Source of the DNA: Silurus meridionalis
Taxonomy: Eukaryota > Chordata > Actinopteri > Siluriformes > Siluridae
Assembly (NCBI RefSeq): GCF_014805685.1
Contig: NC_060887.1
Location: 30,961,963-31,025,962 of the forward strand
Length of the DNA: 64,000 nt
Direction: 5' to 3'
A model generated the notes under the pieces. It did not search any database and was not told the origin of the DNA. It was given only the letters and a program-made list of their open reading frames with translations. The position numbers and the translations under genes were made by a program. Position 1 is the first letter of the stretch; each line of letters starts with the position of its first letter. Positions 53,600 through 64,000 of the stretch are shown one piece after another.

Positions 53600-53960
53600 C
53601 TTGGCAAAAAAAATGTCTGGCTTCCAAGTGGGTGCAACAGAAATTGTGAGTTTGAAACCCAGTGCTGCCACATGGTAGCTGTATGGGTGGGAGGTTTGAT
53701 ATATTATTTCTCCCCTGCAAATGACATATATACTAGTCAATCATTGGTGCCCACATGTGTGCTTGTGTATGCAGAAAAGGGCCAAAAGTGCTTTCCTCTG
53801 AGTGTGTTATGATGTCCTATGATGCAGCATAATCAGCAGTTTTTAAAAGATGTACATAAGTGGCTATACTTTTCTTGGAGGAAGAATGTATCAGCCTTCA
53901 CCCTCTCTGCTAGCGAGGAGAGAAATTGGCAGATGACCAATCTTGGGAGAAAACCGAGTA
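53600..53960 (+). mobile_element. SINE-like repeat
   Basis: A GAGTTTGAAACCC stretch near 53650 resembles an RNA polymerase III B-box. The body then carries CATTGGTGCCCACATGTGTG, GTGTTATGATGTCCTATGATGCAG and TTTTCTTGGAGGAAGAATGT, a pattern I recognise from a fish SINE. The 3' end is undefined. Confidence 0.5.
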
Positions 53961-54282
53961 AATCCCAAACAAACTAAATACGATTTCTTCATCCAATGTT
54001 GCCAAAGAATTTAAATAAAAAAGCATATTTGAGAGAAAAAAGCATCCTATCTACAAGGGATATTAATGGGTTGCTTGGATATAGATTTTTTTTTTAGCTT
54101 TAATACAGAGTTCTACCTGAAACCTGTTTGGAACAGGAATACAAGATAGACAGTGCATCGACATGCTACAACTTGCCATCCTGATCAAATTATTTAATGC
54201 TCAGTCACTCACTTTAATGACTGTTTGGAGCTAATGTTAACTCTTAAGTGCAATGCAATATCTTAACAAAATACTGGATACT

Positions 54283-54309
54283 TTCTCACACACACACACA
54301 CACACACAT
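54283..54309. repeat. (CA)n microsatellite
   Basis: About 12 CA units. Confidence 0.85.
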
Positions 54310-55160
54310 TCAAAAATAGGCGTGAATTATTTATTTGTTATCTGTAATTGCAATCAATTGCAGCTGACATTGATGTAGGGTTCCTTAATGGCACCTCAGA
54401 ACATTTAACATTAATGAACTGTGGCTCTATCTGTCACTGCTGATGTAATGGTTCTCTTCACCATAAAATAAAGCCAAGAGGTGAGAAAATAAGGTGAAGG
54501 TGATGAAAACCGACAAAAAGCAACTATCTCTTATTTCTCCCATGGCATCTTAATAATGGGTGATAAAGTGTTTTCAAATTTTTTTGAGCAATAAAGAAAT
54601 GACCTTGCACTGTTAATCAACACAAGGGAAACACACAAAAGCAAGTAGGCTAGTTTTTGTCCCTGCGAGTCTGATGCAGTGGCAGGGAGTATTGGGAATT
54701 GGAACAGCTGCGAGTCATGAGTGGGTGTTAGTTATGAGAGGGAGAGAGAAAGAGAGAGAACGAGAGAGAGAAGAATGAAGAGATATGTGGAGGCTCTAAG
54801 AAATAGCAGAAGCACTCAACAATGCAGGGATAATGCATCCAAATATATTTGTGCCTTTAGAGAGAAAATAGAAGAGAGGCAGCGAGTGTAGAGAGGATTA
54901 ACATGACACATGATTGATAGTGAATTAAAGGCCTGGTCCTCTACTCATTAAAGCTAGCACTGACACCACAATGGAAATGACAGTGCAGTGAAAACTGTCA
55001 TGCAGAAAGCTGAACTATAATGTCAGTGACTCATCGTGAAATATAATAACATTGGATTTATTTGTAAAATGAATAAGCGCTACTGATGTCAATCATTTTA
55101 AAGAGCAAAGAATCTCATCACCATGTACTCAAAATGTGTTAAGTGGTGAAAAACAGTAGC

Positions 55161-55217
55161 ATAAGATGGTATTTTACTCCGATGTTATAATAAGATGGTA
55201 TACTCTGATGCTATAAT
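55161..55217. repeat. Short tandem duplication (about 29 bp, two copies)
   Basis: ATAAGATGGTATTTTACTCC-GATGTTATA is followed directly by ATAAGATGGTAT-ACTCTGATGCTATA, differing by two deleted bases and two substitutions. Confidence 0.85.
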
Positions 55218-55699
55218 AAATCCAATACTACATTTCATGAGCTTTTTATATTATTTCTTATGGGGACCAGAGATATGTCCTTACAAGGTAAACAGGTAAG
55301 ATGTTCCTATCTTTGTAAATGTGGTCCCCAGTGAGGAAACACTTTCCAACACAAACACAGCCAATGATCCAAAACACTTTATAAACACTTAATATCAAAA
55401 AGAATGTAATTCCTGCTGTCTTCTTTCTTTTTCCTTCCAGTTGGCTGCAAATACAGTGTTTTATTGCATTTCTTGGCTTATCGCACCTTCACACAGGTTT
55501 GATGAATACTGGTTGTGGATAGCACATGATGCAACTGGGATTTAAACTCGGATCTGTAAATGTGCTGTCTGCACTTCTTGTGGATATCTTGTACTGTATA
55601 TAAAATACATTCCCTAAATTGCTGCTCATCTCTCTGTACTTTCCCTCTGGTCATTCAAAAGTAATCATTGCTGACGTTAAAAACCTTTTTCTCTTTTAT

Positions 55700-55975
55700 T
55701 CTTCCGACTCCAGCCAACAGCTTTATTATTGATGTCATGAGTCAGCCATGGAGCCGAACAGAGGTGGGCCAGACCATTCACGATGAAAGGATGGAGGAGA
55801 AAACGTAATATATTGTCATCTCTCATTCATATATCTCTGCGGAATGTGACTTATCTGAGGCATTATGAAGCAATTTGGAGCAAGCTCTTCCTCTTAGTTA
55901 ACTTTTAGGATGAGTTAAGCATTAAAGTGCTGCTCATAAAGAGCTAAACTGTGCATATTAATAGAATGAAATGAC
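55700..55975. promoter_or_regulatory. Candidate conserved non-coding block
   Basis: Repeat-free, complex stretch with GCTTTATTATTGATGTCATGAGTCA and GGAATGTGACTTATCTGAGGC-type words, including AP-1-like TGAGTCA at 55738 and GATA (TTATCT) sites. No coding frame. Confidence 0.25.
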
Positions 55976-58145
55976 TGGCTATTACTTGATTGATATTTAT
56001 TGATGTGAGCACTGTCAGTGATTGTCAGTTAATAGCGATAACTTTGTAAGTGGAAGATAATTGATGGCTATATTACTAAAAACGACAAAAGAGCAGGTGC
56101 CTGTTAAGCATAATGATTTAGAGAATAAGTAACTGAATCTTTGAATCAAATATTTTCCCAGATTTTCCCAAATATTTTTTGGTAATGAGTAATGTAACAC
56201 AATTTTATCCTGAATGATTCATTTGGGTTTTATAAAAAATTTAATTCGGGAATCACATGTTTGTTTTGACTGATTAATAAATGCCAGTGTTAGAAGTGAA
56301 ACAAAAACAATAGCATGTTACAAATGACATGGAACAGGTGGTTTTTAACAATTAATTAACCTTCATAATTTGTTTATATTGATTACTATAAATGTCGAAG
56401 TCTTCCTGAGGAAAAAGAAATTAGCATGCCATGACTTTCAAAGTTTTGATTCTGGTGGTTTATTAGTGTTAGCAGTGTCTAAGGAAGACAAGCTCATTTT
56501 GACCTAAAAAAGGTCTGTGACTCAGACTCTGGCTTCAGGGATCCTGTCTGATTAACATTTTAATTAACACAAAATATTGCTAACTCTCGGCCATTCTCTG
56601 AGTCTCTACTCAAACAGATTAATTAATGCGGTGCTCGCCCTACTCAACTAGCCTACAAAGTGATTATTAAGAAGGGAAAAAACATATGGAGAGATAAATG
56701 TCATTGCCCACCTCATTACAATATACTGTAGTCCTTTTGCAAACACAGAAACAGACCTGCAACTGCAGAAGAGAGCTTGCAAAACCACAAAATATCGCCA
56801 TTTTACATTTTTTTTAAAACTTAAACTGCAAGATGGACCACTTACCATGCCAACCAGAAACATGACTCAGAGTGCACTATTTTTTTGTCAGAATCTGCAT
56901 AATTTTGGCCAATGCAGTTTTCAGTTGGGTATTAATTAAGATCTACAGTGTATTCTTGGGTCATTTATAAGAAAGACTGTAACAAAAAATTAGATGTTAC
57001 AACGTAGCTGAAGATATGCGCACGATTATGCTGAAATCCTTGTATGAGGGTACCATGCATAATAAATCGTACTCAACACGGTGTGGAAAATTATCAATGA
57101 CAGGGTGAGGTGAATGTTATTATATGGCTGAAATTGTTTTATTTATATTAGACTATACCAATTTGGCAAAAAAAATTGAAAACTTTCTATATATTTGTCA
57201 TGTCATAAGGTGAAAGTGGAGAGTGGATACAAGTGCAGAAAATAAATGAGATAAAAGAAATTGAATAAATGAAAAATTTAACCAAATGCAAATGAATGGA
57301 CAACACAATGAAATCTATGACCTGAATAGATAAACAGCAAAAAACATAAATGACAACAGTGAAAAACAAAGAGCGCTGTATGATGTGAGTATATATATAT
57401 ATATATGTGCTAATTACTGTAAATATGAATCACACACATGACATAATGCATAGGGATGCAATGATCGATGGGAAATGTAGTCCCTGTCCATAATACTGAT
57501 GACATTTAAGAATAAAACACCATACTTCTTATCCCTTTATAGTTACATCTCTGTGAAGAAGAAACGCATTTGATGTAGTTGATGTTGAAGAACACCCGCT
57601 AAACAAAGTCTTTCCTGTAATCTTTCACATTAGCGACCCTAAATTCCAAAATGAATGTCATCTTGTTACAGACTTACCCATAGGCGAAAACCTTCTTTTT
57701 TTCTGTATTCAACAGATACAGAACAACACCAAACAAGGTCATTACTGTTCTCAAAAAGCAATGTAATAGGATAATTTAAAGCAAAGAAGCATTAAGACAG
57801 GGCAAAATGTAATGGAGGATAGCACACAGCTACCCAATATATAGAGGTTTTTAAAAGCACTGACACTTATGACCCTTAGCATACATTTTATACAATCATC
57901 AACGTATGAAAAAAATCTTAAATCGCAATGTATTAAATGTCAACACATTTTAATTGATCTATTTACTATCCTTAGTTTTGTGTAGAATGTGCTACACAGA
58001 AATAATCTGTCCAATTTGTCCAATTTGTGAAAAAATTCTTAACAGCACAAACCTTTATAAATGTATTTTTTTCCACTCGTTTTTTTGCTTAACAGCAGAA
58101 TATTTATGTAAAACAATTTATTAGATTTATGAAGCATTTGCCATA
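55976..58145. other. Downstream DNA, no gene seen
   Basis: The part 56500-56650 is repeat-free with several TTAAT sites; otherwise AT-rich. A short TA run lies at 57390-57405. Confidence 0.4.
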
Positions 58146-58696
58146 CAACTATAGTGCAAAATATGTTTGTAAATATATGACCATCACACCCATATTCACA
58201 TGGAATAAATCCCTCAGATGAACCAGATTTAAAAGGGAACCTATACTCACCTGGGTAACAGCAGGTAGTGTGATTATACAGTAAATAAATGCCTTCTTTA
58301 TCTTGTACTGCATGGTCCAAAAGCAAAACTGGAAATGTATTATAACTATCATCCGTAGCTCTTCCATAAACTCTTGCCACAAAGTTGAAAGCACACAATT
58401 GTGTAGGATGTCATTGTCATTTTTCCACCATGACAATTCCCCTTTGCTCAAAGCGATGACCATGAAGATATGGTTTTCCCACAAATGGATTGGAAAAACT
58501 GACCTGCACACAGCCCCAAACCTCCTCATTTAACATTAGTATCTGTCTTCCGTATTGTTCTTGCTGCTGAATGATCACAAATCCCCACAGTCATGCTCTA
58601 AAATCTAGTAGAACACCTTCCCACTACATTTAGAATGTGATGTCTAACAAACAAATATGATAGTCAGGTATCCACAAAACACTCTAGCAAAGTGTG
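58146..58696. mobile_element. Non-autonomous Tc1-like element, third copy, interrupted
   Basis: The left side (58146-58202) starts CAACTATAGTGCAAAATATG and reads GACCATCACACCCATATT, as the family start does. A foreign stretch of about 160 bp (58203-58360) follows. From 58366 the family continues (TCTTGCCACAAAGTTGAAAG, TCCCCACAGTCATGCTCTAA). It ends near 58696 with a decayed terminus and a TA. The minus-strand frames of 119 and 126 codons across it are artefacts of the element. Confidence 0.65.
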
Positions 58697-60299
58697 TACC
58701 TGCGTATAAGCTGCCATTACAGAAATAATTATATATTATATTTAGATATATTAGAATGAATGATATCTTATACAGGGATGTAATGTGTCATAAAATCAAG
58801 GACTATTAAATAAATTAAAAAAATGCATACCACTGCGTATAATTATAATTCTTTTATTGATTTACATTTTTTGACTTAAGCAAAGTAAAGTTTTCACTGC
58901 ATAACTGTTTGCTCAAAATGATTGTTGCTGATGCAATAATTAGTTTTACAAACATGCAAGGGGAATCTCTAAATACTACTCTGTGGAAGCCCTTTCTAAT
59001 GATCATGGATGCAAAGTAAAGTCCCTCCGAGTGCTAAAGTTTCATAAGGGGTCGTAGCGTCTCATTATGAGGTGTGGATGCATGGTATTAAGCACTTAAG
59101 TGAGCTTGTGCACACTTTACCAACATCATTAACAACAACCTCAAACAGCAAATTTACCAGTGTTAAATTAACACCTAACGCGTTTCTTTGATAACAATGC
59201 CGCTTCACTGTACACTGGAGGTATTCATTTAACACCTGATTTTGTTGCACTCCAGCTGAGAGCGTGACTTGAAGCACCGTCGTTAAGGCCGGGAACATCT
59301 TGTTACCGAACTTGAAGAAGGATTTGCAGTACACGTGGTATTTTAGGATGCCCGGATATGTCAACATAAAAAAAAAAAACTGTTTTGGAAAAAGAGCAGA
59401 ACGCCTAGGAATGCAGCATGCTCTTTTTTATTGCCAGATTTCAAATGTGGCACAGAACACAGTGAACAGAGAGAATTGCATTAGGAGGAGGAAAATAAGA
59501 AGCAGAGAAAATTAATTATTCAGCATTCACGAAGAACAGCAGCAACACTCTGCTAATTAGAGTCACACACTTTCTATATACTTTCCCTGACTGGTAATAT
59601 CATTTTTATCCAAATTAGATTTATACTTGAACGTGCATTGTGTGAGTGTGTATATAGGATGAGACACTGACAGTCCTACAGTGTATATGTTTTTTTATAA
59701 TTTACTTTTAAAACAGTATGTCAAAGGGAAAAAAAAGAATGAAGTGAGCATTTTCTTCAAAGTCATTTACAAACAAATCAGTTTCTGCCATTAGATGGAC
59801 ATGGGTACATTATCCACTTGGGTATAGAAAGCTAGTAAGAAATGCTTAAAATAATTTATTAATTCATTCATTTAACTTAAATATAATTATATTCAAATTG
59901 TAAAAATATACATAATGATGCTCACTGTAAAATTGCAAATAATATATATGTTTTTATTTGTAATCATGTAGACATTATAATTGCATTTGTATATTACACA
60001 TTTCTATTTTTTCCATAGAGCATAATAGAGGCATGAAGGTGAATATATATTCTATTAAAATGAATTGTTCTTTCGGTTTGTAAACAAGTCTGTCATGGGT
60101 CTGGAGTACTTTCAACCATATGCAACTGGTACAGTACACAGTGAAAGGCAACACTCCCCCAGGACCATAGTGCATAAAACAACCCATGACTACATGAGAC
60201 TGCACAGAACAAACCAAAACCTTTGCATGACTAGATAAAGTGCACATGTGCAAATGGGTGCAAACAGAACAAGACAGGACAATAATTACTCAAAGAGGC
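58697..60299. other. Downstream DNA, no gene identified
   Basis: Contains a minus-strand frame of 100 codons at 59065-59367 without recognised motif in a slightly GC-richer stretch. A GTGTTAAATTAACACC inverted repeat lies near 59160-59175, so it may belong to an unnamed repeat. Confidence 0.4.
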
Positions 60300-60600
60300 C
60301 AATAGGCACAGTACGAGCCAGTGCAGTGCAGTGTACATAAGGCATCCATGTGAGCTGTAAATGCTCTTGTCATTCTTTAGGTTGATTGTCAGATTGTTAT
60401 ATGTAACTGTCGATTCAAGAAGACATGCAATTTTCTATTTCTTGCTATGGTAAACGTAGACATCTGGACTTTTAAATCTCAGAGCCTTTTCTTTCACTGA
60501 TCCGATGGGGCCTCATCAGTTATATTCAAGACAACTCGAGCTCTTCTGTCATTCCTTCTTATCACAGAGCGTCAGGAATGAAATACGGTGTACCTGCAGC
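60300..60600. promoter_or_regulatory. Candidate conserved non-coding block
   Basis: Repeat-free, complex sequence with CACTGATCCGATGGGGCCTC and CAAGACAACTCGAGCTCTTC, among AT-rich surroundings. No coding frame. Confidence 0.25.
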
Positions 60601-60968
60601 TACATTTTACACAGTGCAGCAGCAGAGAATTAGAGACAGTAACAAATAGAATAAAATGCATGTATGAATAAAATTATTTGGTATAATATAACAATAATCT
60701 CATGAACAACCAACATCAATGAAAATACAACAGCTCAGTGCAAATGAGGATGAAACTGTAATATGACGCACACTGAAATGCAGCAACTTGGTTTAATTAC
60801 AGTGACACTTTCAATGAAGCTCCTATTCATGTCATTATAAAAATTTGTATATTATTATTAGTAGTAGTAGCTGTAGTAGTAGCATAGCTATGCTTTTCTT
60901 ACCACAGTATGTCTTACCACAGTCATTATAAGGAGACCTAAGATTTGGTTTTCAGTTAAATAGTGGTT

Positions 60969-60991
60969 TTGTGTGTGTGTGTGTGTGTGTT
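60969..60991. repeat. (GT)n microsatellite
   Basis: About 11 GT units. Confidence 0.9.
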
Positions 60992-60999
60992 CTTGTAAT

Positions 61000-62269
61000 T
61001 CTTTGGTCAATACTCTGTATAACTGTATGATGTGGATTTTTATAATATGTATATTTACGTTTGTGTACAATGTATGTACATTGTACTCATTTAGTAAGTG
61101 CTTAAGGAAGAAACATTTACATACTCGCTAAGATCATATTCTATAATATAAGAGGTGAAAACCTTTTATAGAGAAGTTTATAGAGAACCTATAAATTGGT
61201 GAGTTCTTTTATGGTTGCCATTACTAAGGTTTACAAGATTTCTAAATGTATGTATTATGTTATGGAGTTTTTAACATTGGTATTATGAACATCACTTATT
61301 ATGAAACTTTTAAGTCCACATAGAATAATAATAATTAGTAGGAAGCATGAACCATCATAATTAATAAAGTTGACAATCAAGTTTAATAAAAATGCATTCA
61401 GTGAAACAGGGATTTCGTTTAAATATTTCTGCCCATGAGAAAGAATACATTGGAATTACTTAATCTGTAACTCTACAGCATGAAAATCATAATCATAATA
61501 ATATGCGACAATTAACGACTGTTGTAAATAAAGCAAAACAAACACCAAGAAACAGCAGGAAGCAATTGAAAACATATTTGCATGACAAGGAAATCCAGCA
61601 GAATGAGAGGAGGAGGAGGTGCCACTTTATAACACCATATCAGCATGCAGAACAGGAGAAAGAAATGCGAAATTTGGACATTTATAGTGAATTAGATTCA
61701 TCGGTTTACTTCAGGATTGTCTACCAGCAAACTTTATCACTTCAATAAATCTCGCCATCAAATTATGTGACCAGTGTTCAACTCTTCCTTCTGTACAAAA
61801 TAAAAGTATAATCGGAGATGCACATCTTATTCAATCTCCCTTTACACACTTCCTGTTATATACACACAGTACATTTATACTGTTATAAAAATACTTGCAT
61901 ATCATGTTTTATATAAATACACTTATTTGCTTTAATGCATTGTGCATGGTACATAGCACCTACTATATACATTTATATTAATATGCAGGTTTTAGGAAAT
62001 CAATTTCTATAAACATTTTCCTGTTTTTAAAGATTTGAACTACTCATTTTAACAACTATCCTATTTAACTGACACTTAACTTGTTCATATGCTACCAATA
62101 TGTCTACAGTAGAAGTGGCATGAGTTATACTGAGAGTGAAAAACATTTGTCTGCTCTGTCCTTCACACAAACAGTGTCTGTACTGCCATGTGTCTTGATA
62201 AAGAAGATTTGCTTTAACACTCTAATTATTTCCGCCTACTGCTGGGTCTACTGCACCATGTGGAGCATC
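61000..62269. other. Downstream DNA, no gene seen
   Basis: Strongly AT-rich; the 81-codon frame at 61503-61748 has no family motif. Confidence 0.4.
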
Positions 62270-62690
62270 TAAACCATCGTTATGCTGCCAAGAATTACTG
62301 GAGCCATGAGAGAGTTTGCTCAGTAAAATAGCCATTCAGCCAGCTCACTGACGATCATCTGTGTACAATGTCTACAGGAAAGACTCTCTTAAATAAATAA
62401 ATGACATGAGTCAGTGAGCTAACAAAGCCCTGTGTTGCAGCTAAAGCTAAAATTCCCATTATGGTAAAGCATGAGGTTGGAAAATGTGTTCTATTATTAC
62501 GCTCCTTCAAACCGATTTTAGCTAAGGCAAAACATTTCAACATTAATTAGTCATTTACAATAGGTGTAAGAAATAATATGGTGCCATTATAGGAAAATAA
62601 TTAAGAAGGTGTGACACGGCCTGATTACTGTTTCCAGCCCAAAAGTTCCATAGGAATTATATAGGAAAATGTTTTAAAAAAGACACCATA
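62270..62690. promoter_or_regulatory. Candidate conserved non-coding element
   Basis: Repeat-free block with AACATTAATTAGTCATTTAC (homeodomain-type TAATTAG), GGTGTGACACGGCCTGATTA and several TGAGTCAG words. It directly precedes the second pogo-like copy. No coding frame. Confidence 0.35.
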
Positions 62691-62708
62691 TAATTCATTG
62701 TTAATAAC

Positions 62709-63402
62709 TACCGTATTTTCCGGACTATAAGCCGCTACTTGTTTCCCACTCTTTTAACCCCGCGGCTTGAACAATGACGTGGCTAATTTATGGATTTTTC
62801 CGGGTTTTTTCCCGGTTTCACAAGCTTCAAGCCAAAAAACTGAGCCCCATAACATTAGACCAATGAAATTGCCAAATGGGTTCAGGTGAACCAATGAAAC
62901 TCTTTATATTAAATCAGATGCGCTCTCACTGAGTCAGGCCGCACCACATCATAAATATGGATGATGTTCCTCTGACGTTTGACCTGCCGCTCACTTGGAC
63001 TGTCAACAGGAAATGCGAATCATTCATCACGCTAAAACAACCGGGCATGAAAAAACACACTTCACCTGTGTTCTGAGCTGCACGGCATCGGGAGAAAAGC
63101 TTCACCGATGATGATTTTTAAACGCACTACGATGCCAAAAGAAAAACTCTCGAGAGAAATAGTTGTGAAAGGAAGGAGGAAGATGGTGAACAATGACTTT
63201 CTTGGTAGGCTACTGTTTAGATACAAGCCATGTAACAGACACTGACTTTCATTAAAGCCTGTGTAAAGTTCATTAGTTTCAATGTAGGAACCTGCAGCTT
63301 ATAGACAGGTGCGGCGTATTTATGTTTAAAATAAAAATCTTTGTACAATTCAGTGGGTGCAGCTTATATTTGGGTGCGCTTAATAGTCCAGAAATTACAG
63401 TA
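62709..63402 (+). mobile_element. Pogo-like DNA transposon, deleted copy B
   Basis: Ends are TACCGTATTTTCCGGACTAT and, on the right, TAATAGTCCAGAAATTACAGTA, inverted copies with a TA border. The interior keeps more of the transposase than copy A. From ATG 62957 it reads MDDVPLTFDLPLTWTV and then TVNRKCESFITL, the block around the first catalytic Asp of pogo/Tigger DDE transposases. The CVLSCTASGEK-type and K-PREIVVK-type blocks follow out of frame. An in-frame stretch reading MPKEKLSREIVVK starts near 63132. Most of the N-terminal DNA-binding part and the later catalytic acids are absent. Confidence 0.75.
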
Positions 63403-64000
63403 CATTTAATGTTGTAAAATGTCCCTAAAAATATGTTTTTTAATTTTCTAAATGTATGCAGCTTTTTGTAAAAAAAAAAAAAAATTAATTAAATATGACA
63501 CTGGAATTTTATTGAAATTGACAACTGAAACTTCTATGATAACAAGCAGCCATTTCCACAAATTATAAATCATGTATGAATCTTCATTAAATACACTTTC
63601 TGCATTTTTTGTTCCCTGTGAATCTGCTGTTACAAACAATCTTGTGTAAGAAAAAGCATCATAGTATAAACCTGTGGTTTTCAGCTGATATTACTGTTAT
63701 AACTGCTGTTATAGAAAATTCATTTACATCTTCTCATCAGTCAGATTTGGGAATTCAGCAGCACATGTGATATAATGAATAATAATGAATTCCCCAGATG
63801 GAAGTTCTTAAGATCTGAAAGATTCTGTATAATAAAGTAAAATTATAAATGCAAACTTACATTTATTTAATTAGTTCTTCAATTTGAATAAATCACACAA
63901 TCAGTTTTATCAAGGGCAAACACAAACAACTGGGCAGCTGCAAAAATACAAAGAGATAAATTTGTTAATCATCAAACCAAAAAAGCTGTGAAGCTTTATG
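63403..64000. other. Downstream DNA, no gene seen
   Basis: AT-rich, with a poly-A run at 63470-63483. Nothing further recognised. Confidence 0.4.

Noticed and set aside
58039..58529. Overlapping minus-strand frames of 119 and 126 codons
   Set aside because: They run across the interrupted Tc1-like miniature element at 58146-58696 and show no protein motif.
61503..61748. 81-codon + strand frame rich in Lys, Arg and Gln
   Set aside because: Composition reflects A-rich DNA; no family resemblance or neighbouring exon.

Overview
The window looks like nuclear DNA of a ray-finned fish. It is AT-rich, full of dinucleotide microsatellites, and carries decayed copies of many transposon families common in teleosts: Tc1/mariner-like, pogo-like, hAT-like, RTE- and L2-like LINEs, a Ty3/Gypsy fragment and tRNA-derived SINEs. 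The mixture reminds me of otophysan fish such as catfishes, but I hold that only weakly. There is no sign of bacterial gene organisation, CRISPR or operons.

I can support one host protein-coding gene, on the + strand: vstm2a (V-set and transmembrane domain containing 2A), a secreted or membrane-linked immunoglobulin V-set protein. It has five coding exons: 20456-20531, 21223-21410, 43523-43573, 43688-44021 and 48956-49032. All junctions use GT-AG and keep the frame, giving a predicted 241-residue protein. Intron 2 is about 22.1 kb, intron 3 only 114 bp. A CpG-rich promoter/5' leader lies at about 20085-20300, and polyadenylation signals lie at 49717 (likely) and 50708 (possible distal).

Layout: 1-20000 is upstream intergenic DNA with a SINE, several Tc1-type relics, an RTE LINE fragment, a Gypsy reverse transcriptase relic, a long dispersed repeat and two diverged tandem repeats. 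20050-49750 is vstm2a; its large intron holds an L2-like LINE, small non-autonomous Tc1-like elements, a three-deep nest of transposons (35981-38008) and a pogo-like element. Intron 4 holds a nearly complete but dead Tc1-like transposon (45552-46847). 49750-64000 is gene-poor downstream DNA with another SINE, another Tc1-like miniature element, a second pogo-like copy and several complex, repeat-free stretches that could be conserved regulatory elements.

I did not find an undescribed system. The observations most worth checking are a possible intronic-polyadenylation isoform of vstm2a with a different C-terminus, an acidic codon-repeat tract in its V-set domain, the pogo-like pair that retains readable transposase segments, the nested insertions, a 26-bp perfect palindrome, and candidate enhancers in and around the gene.
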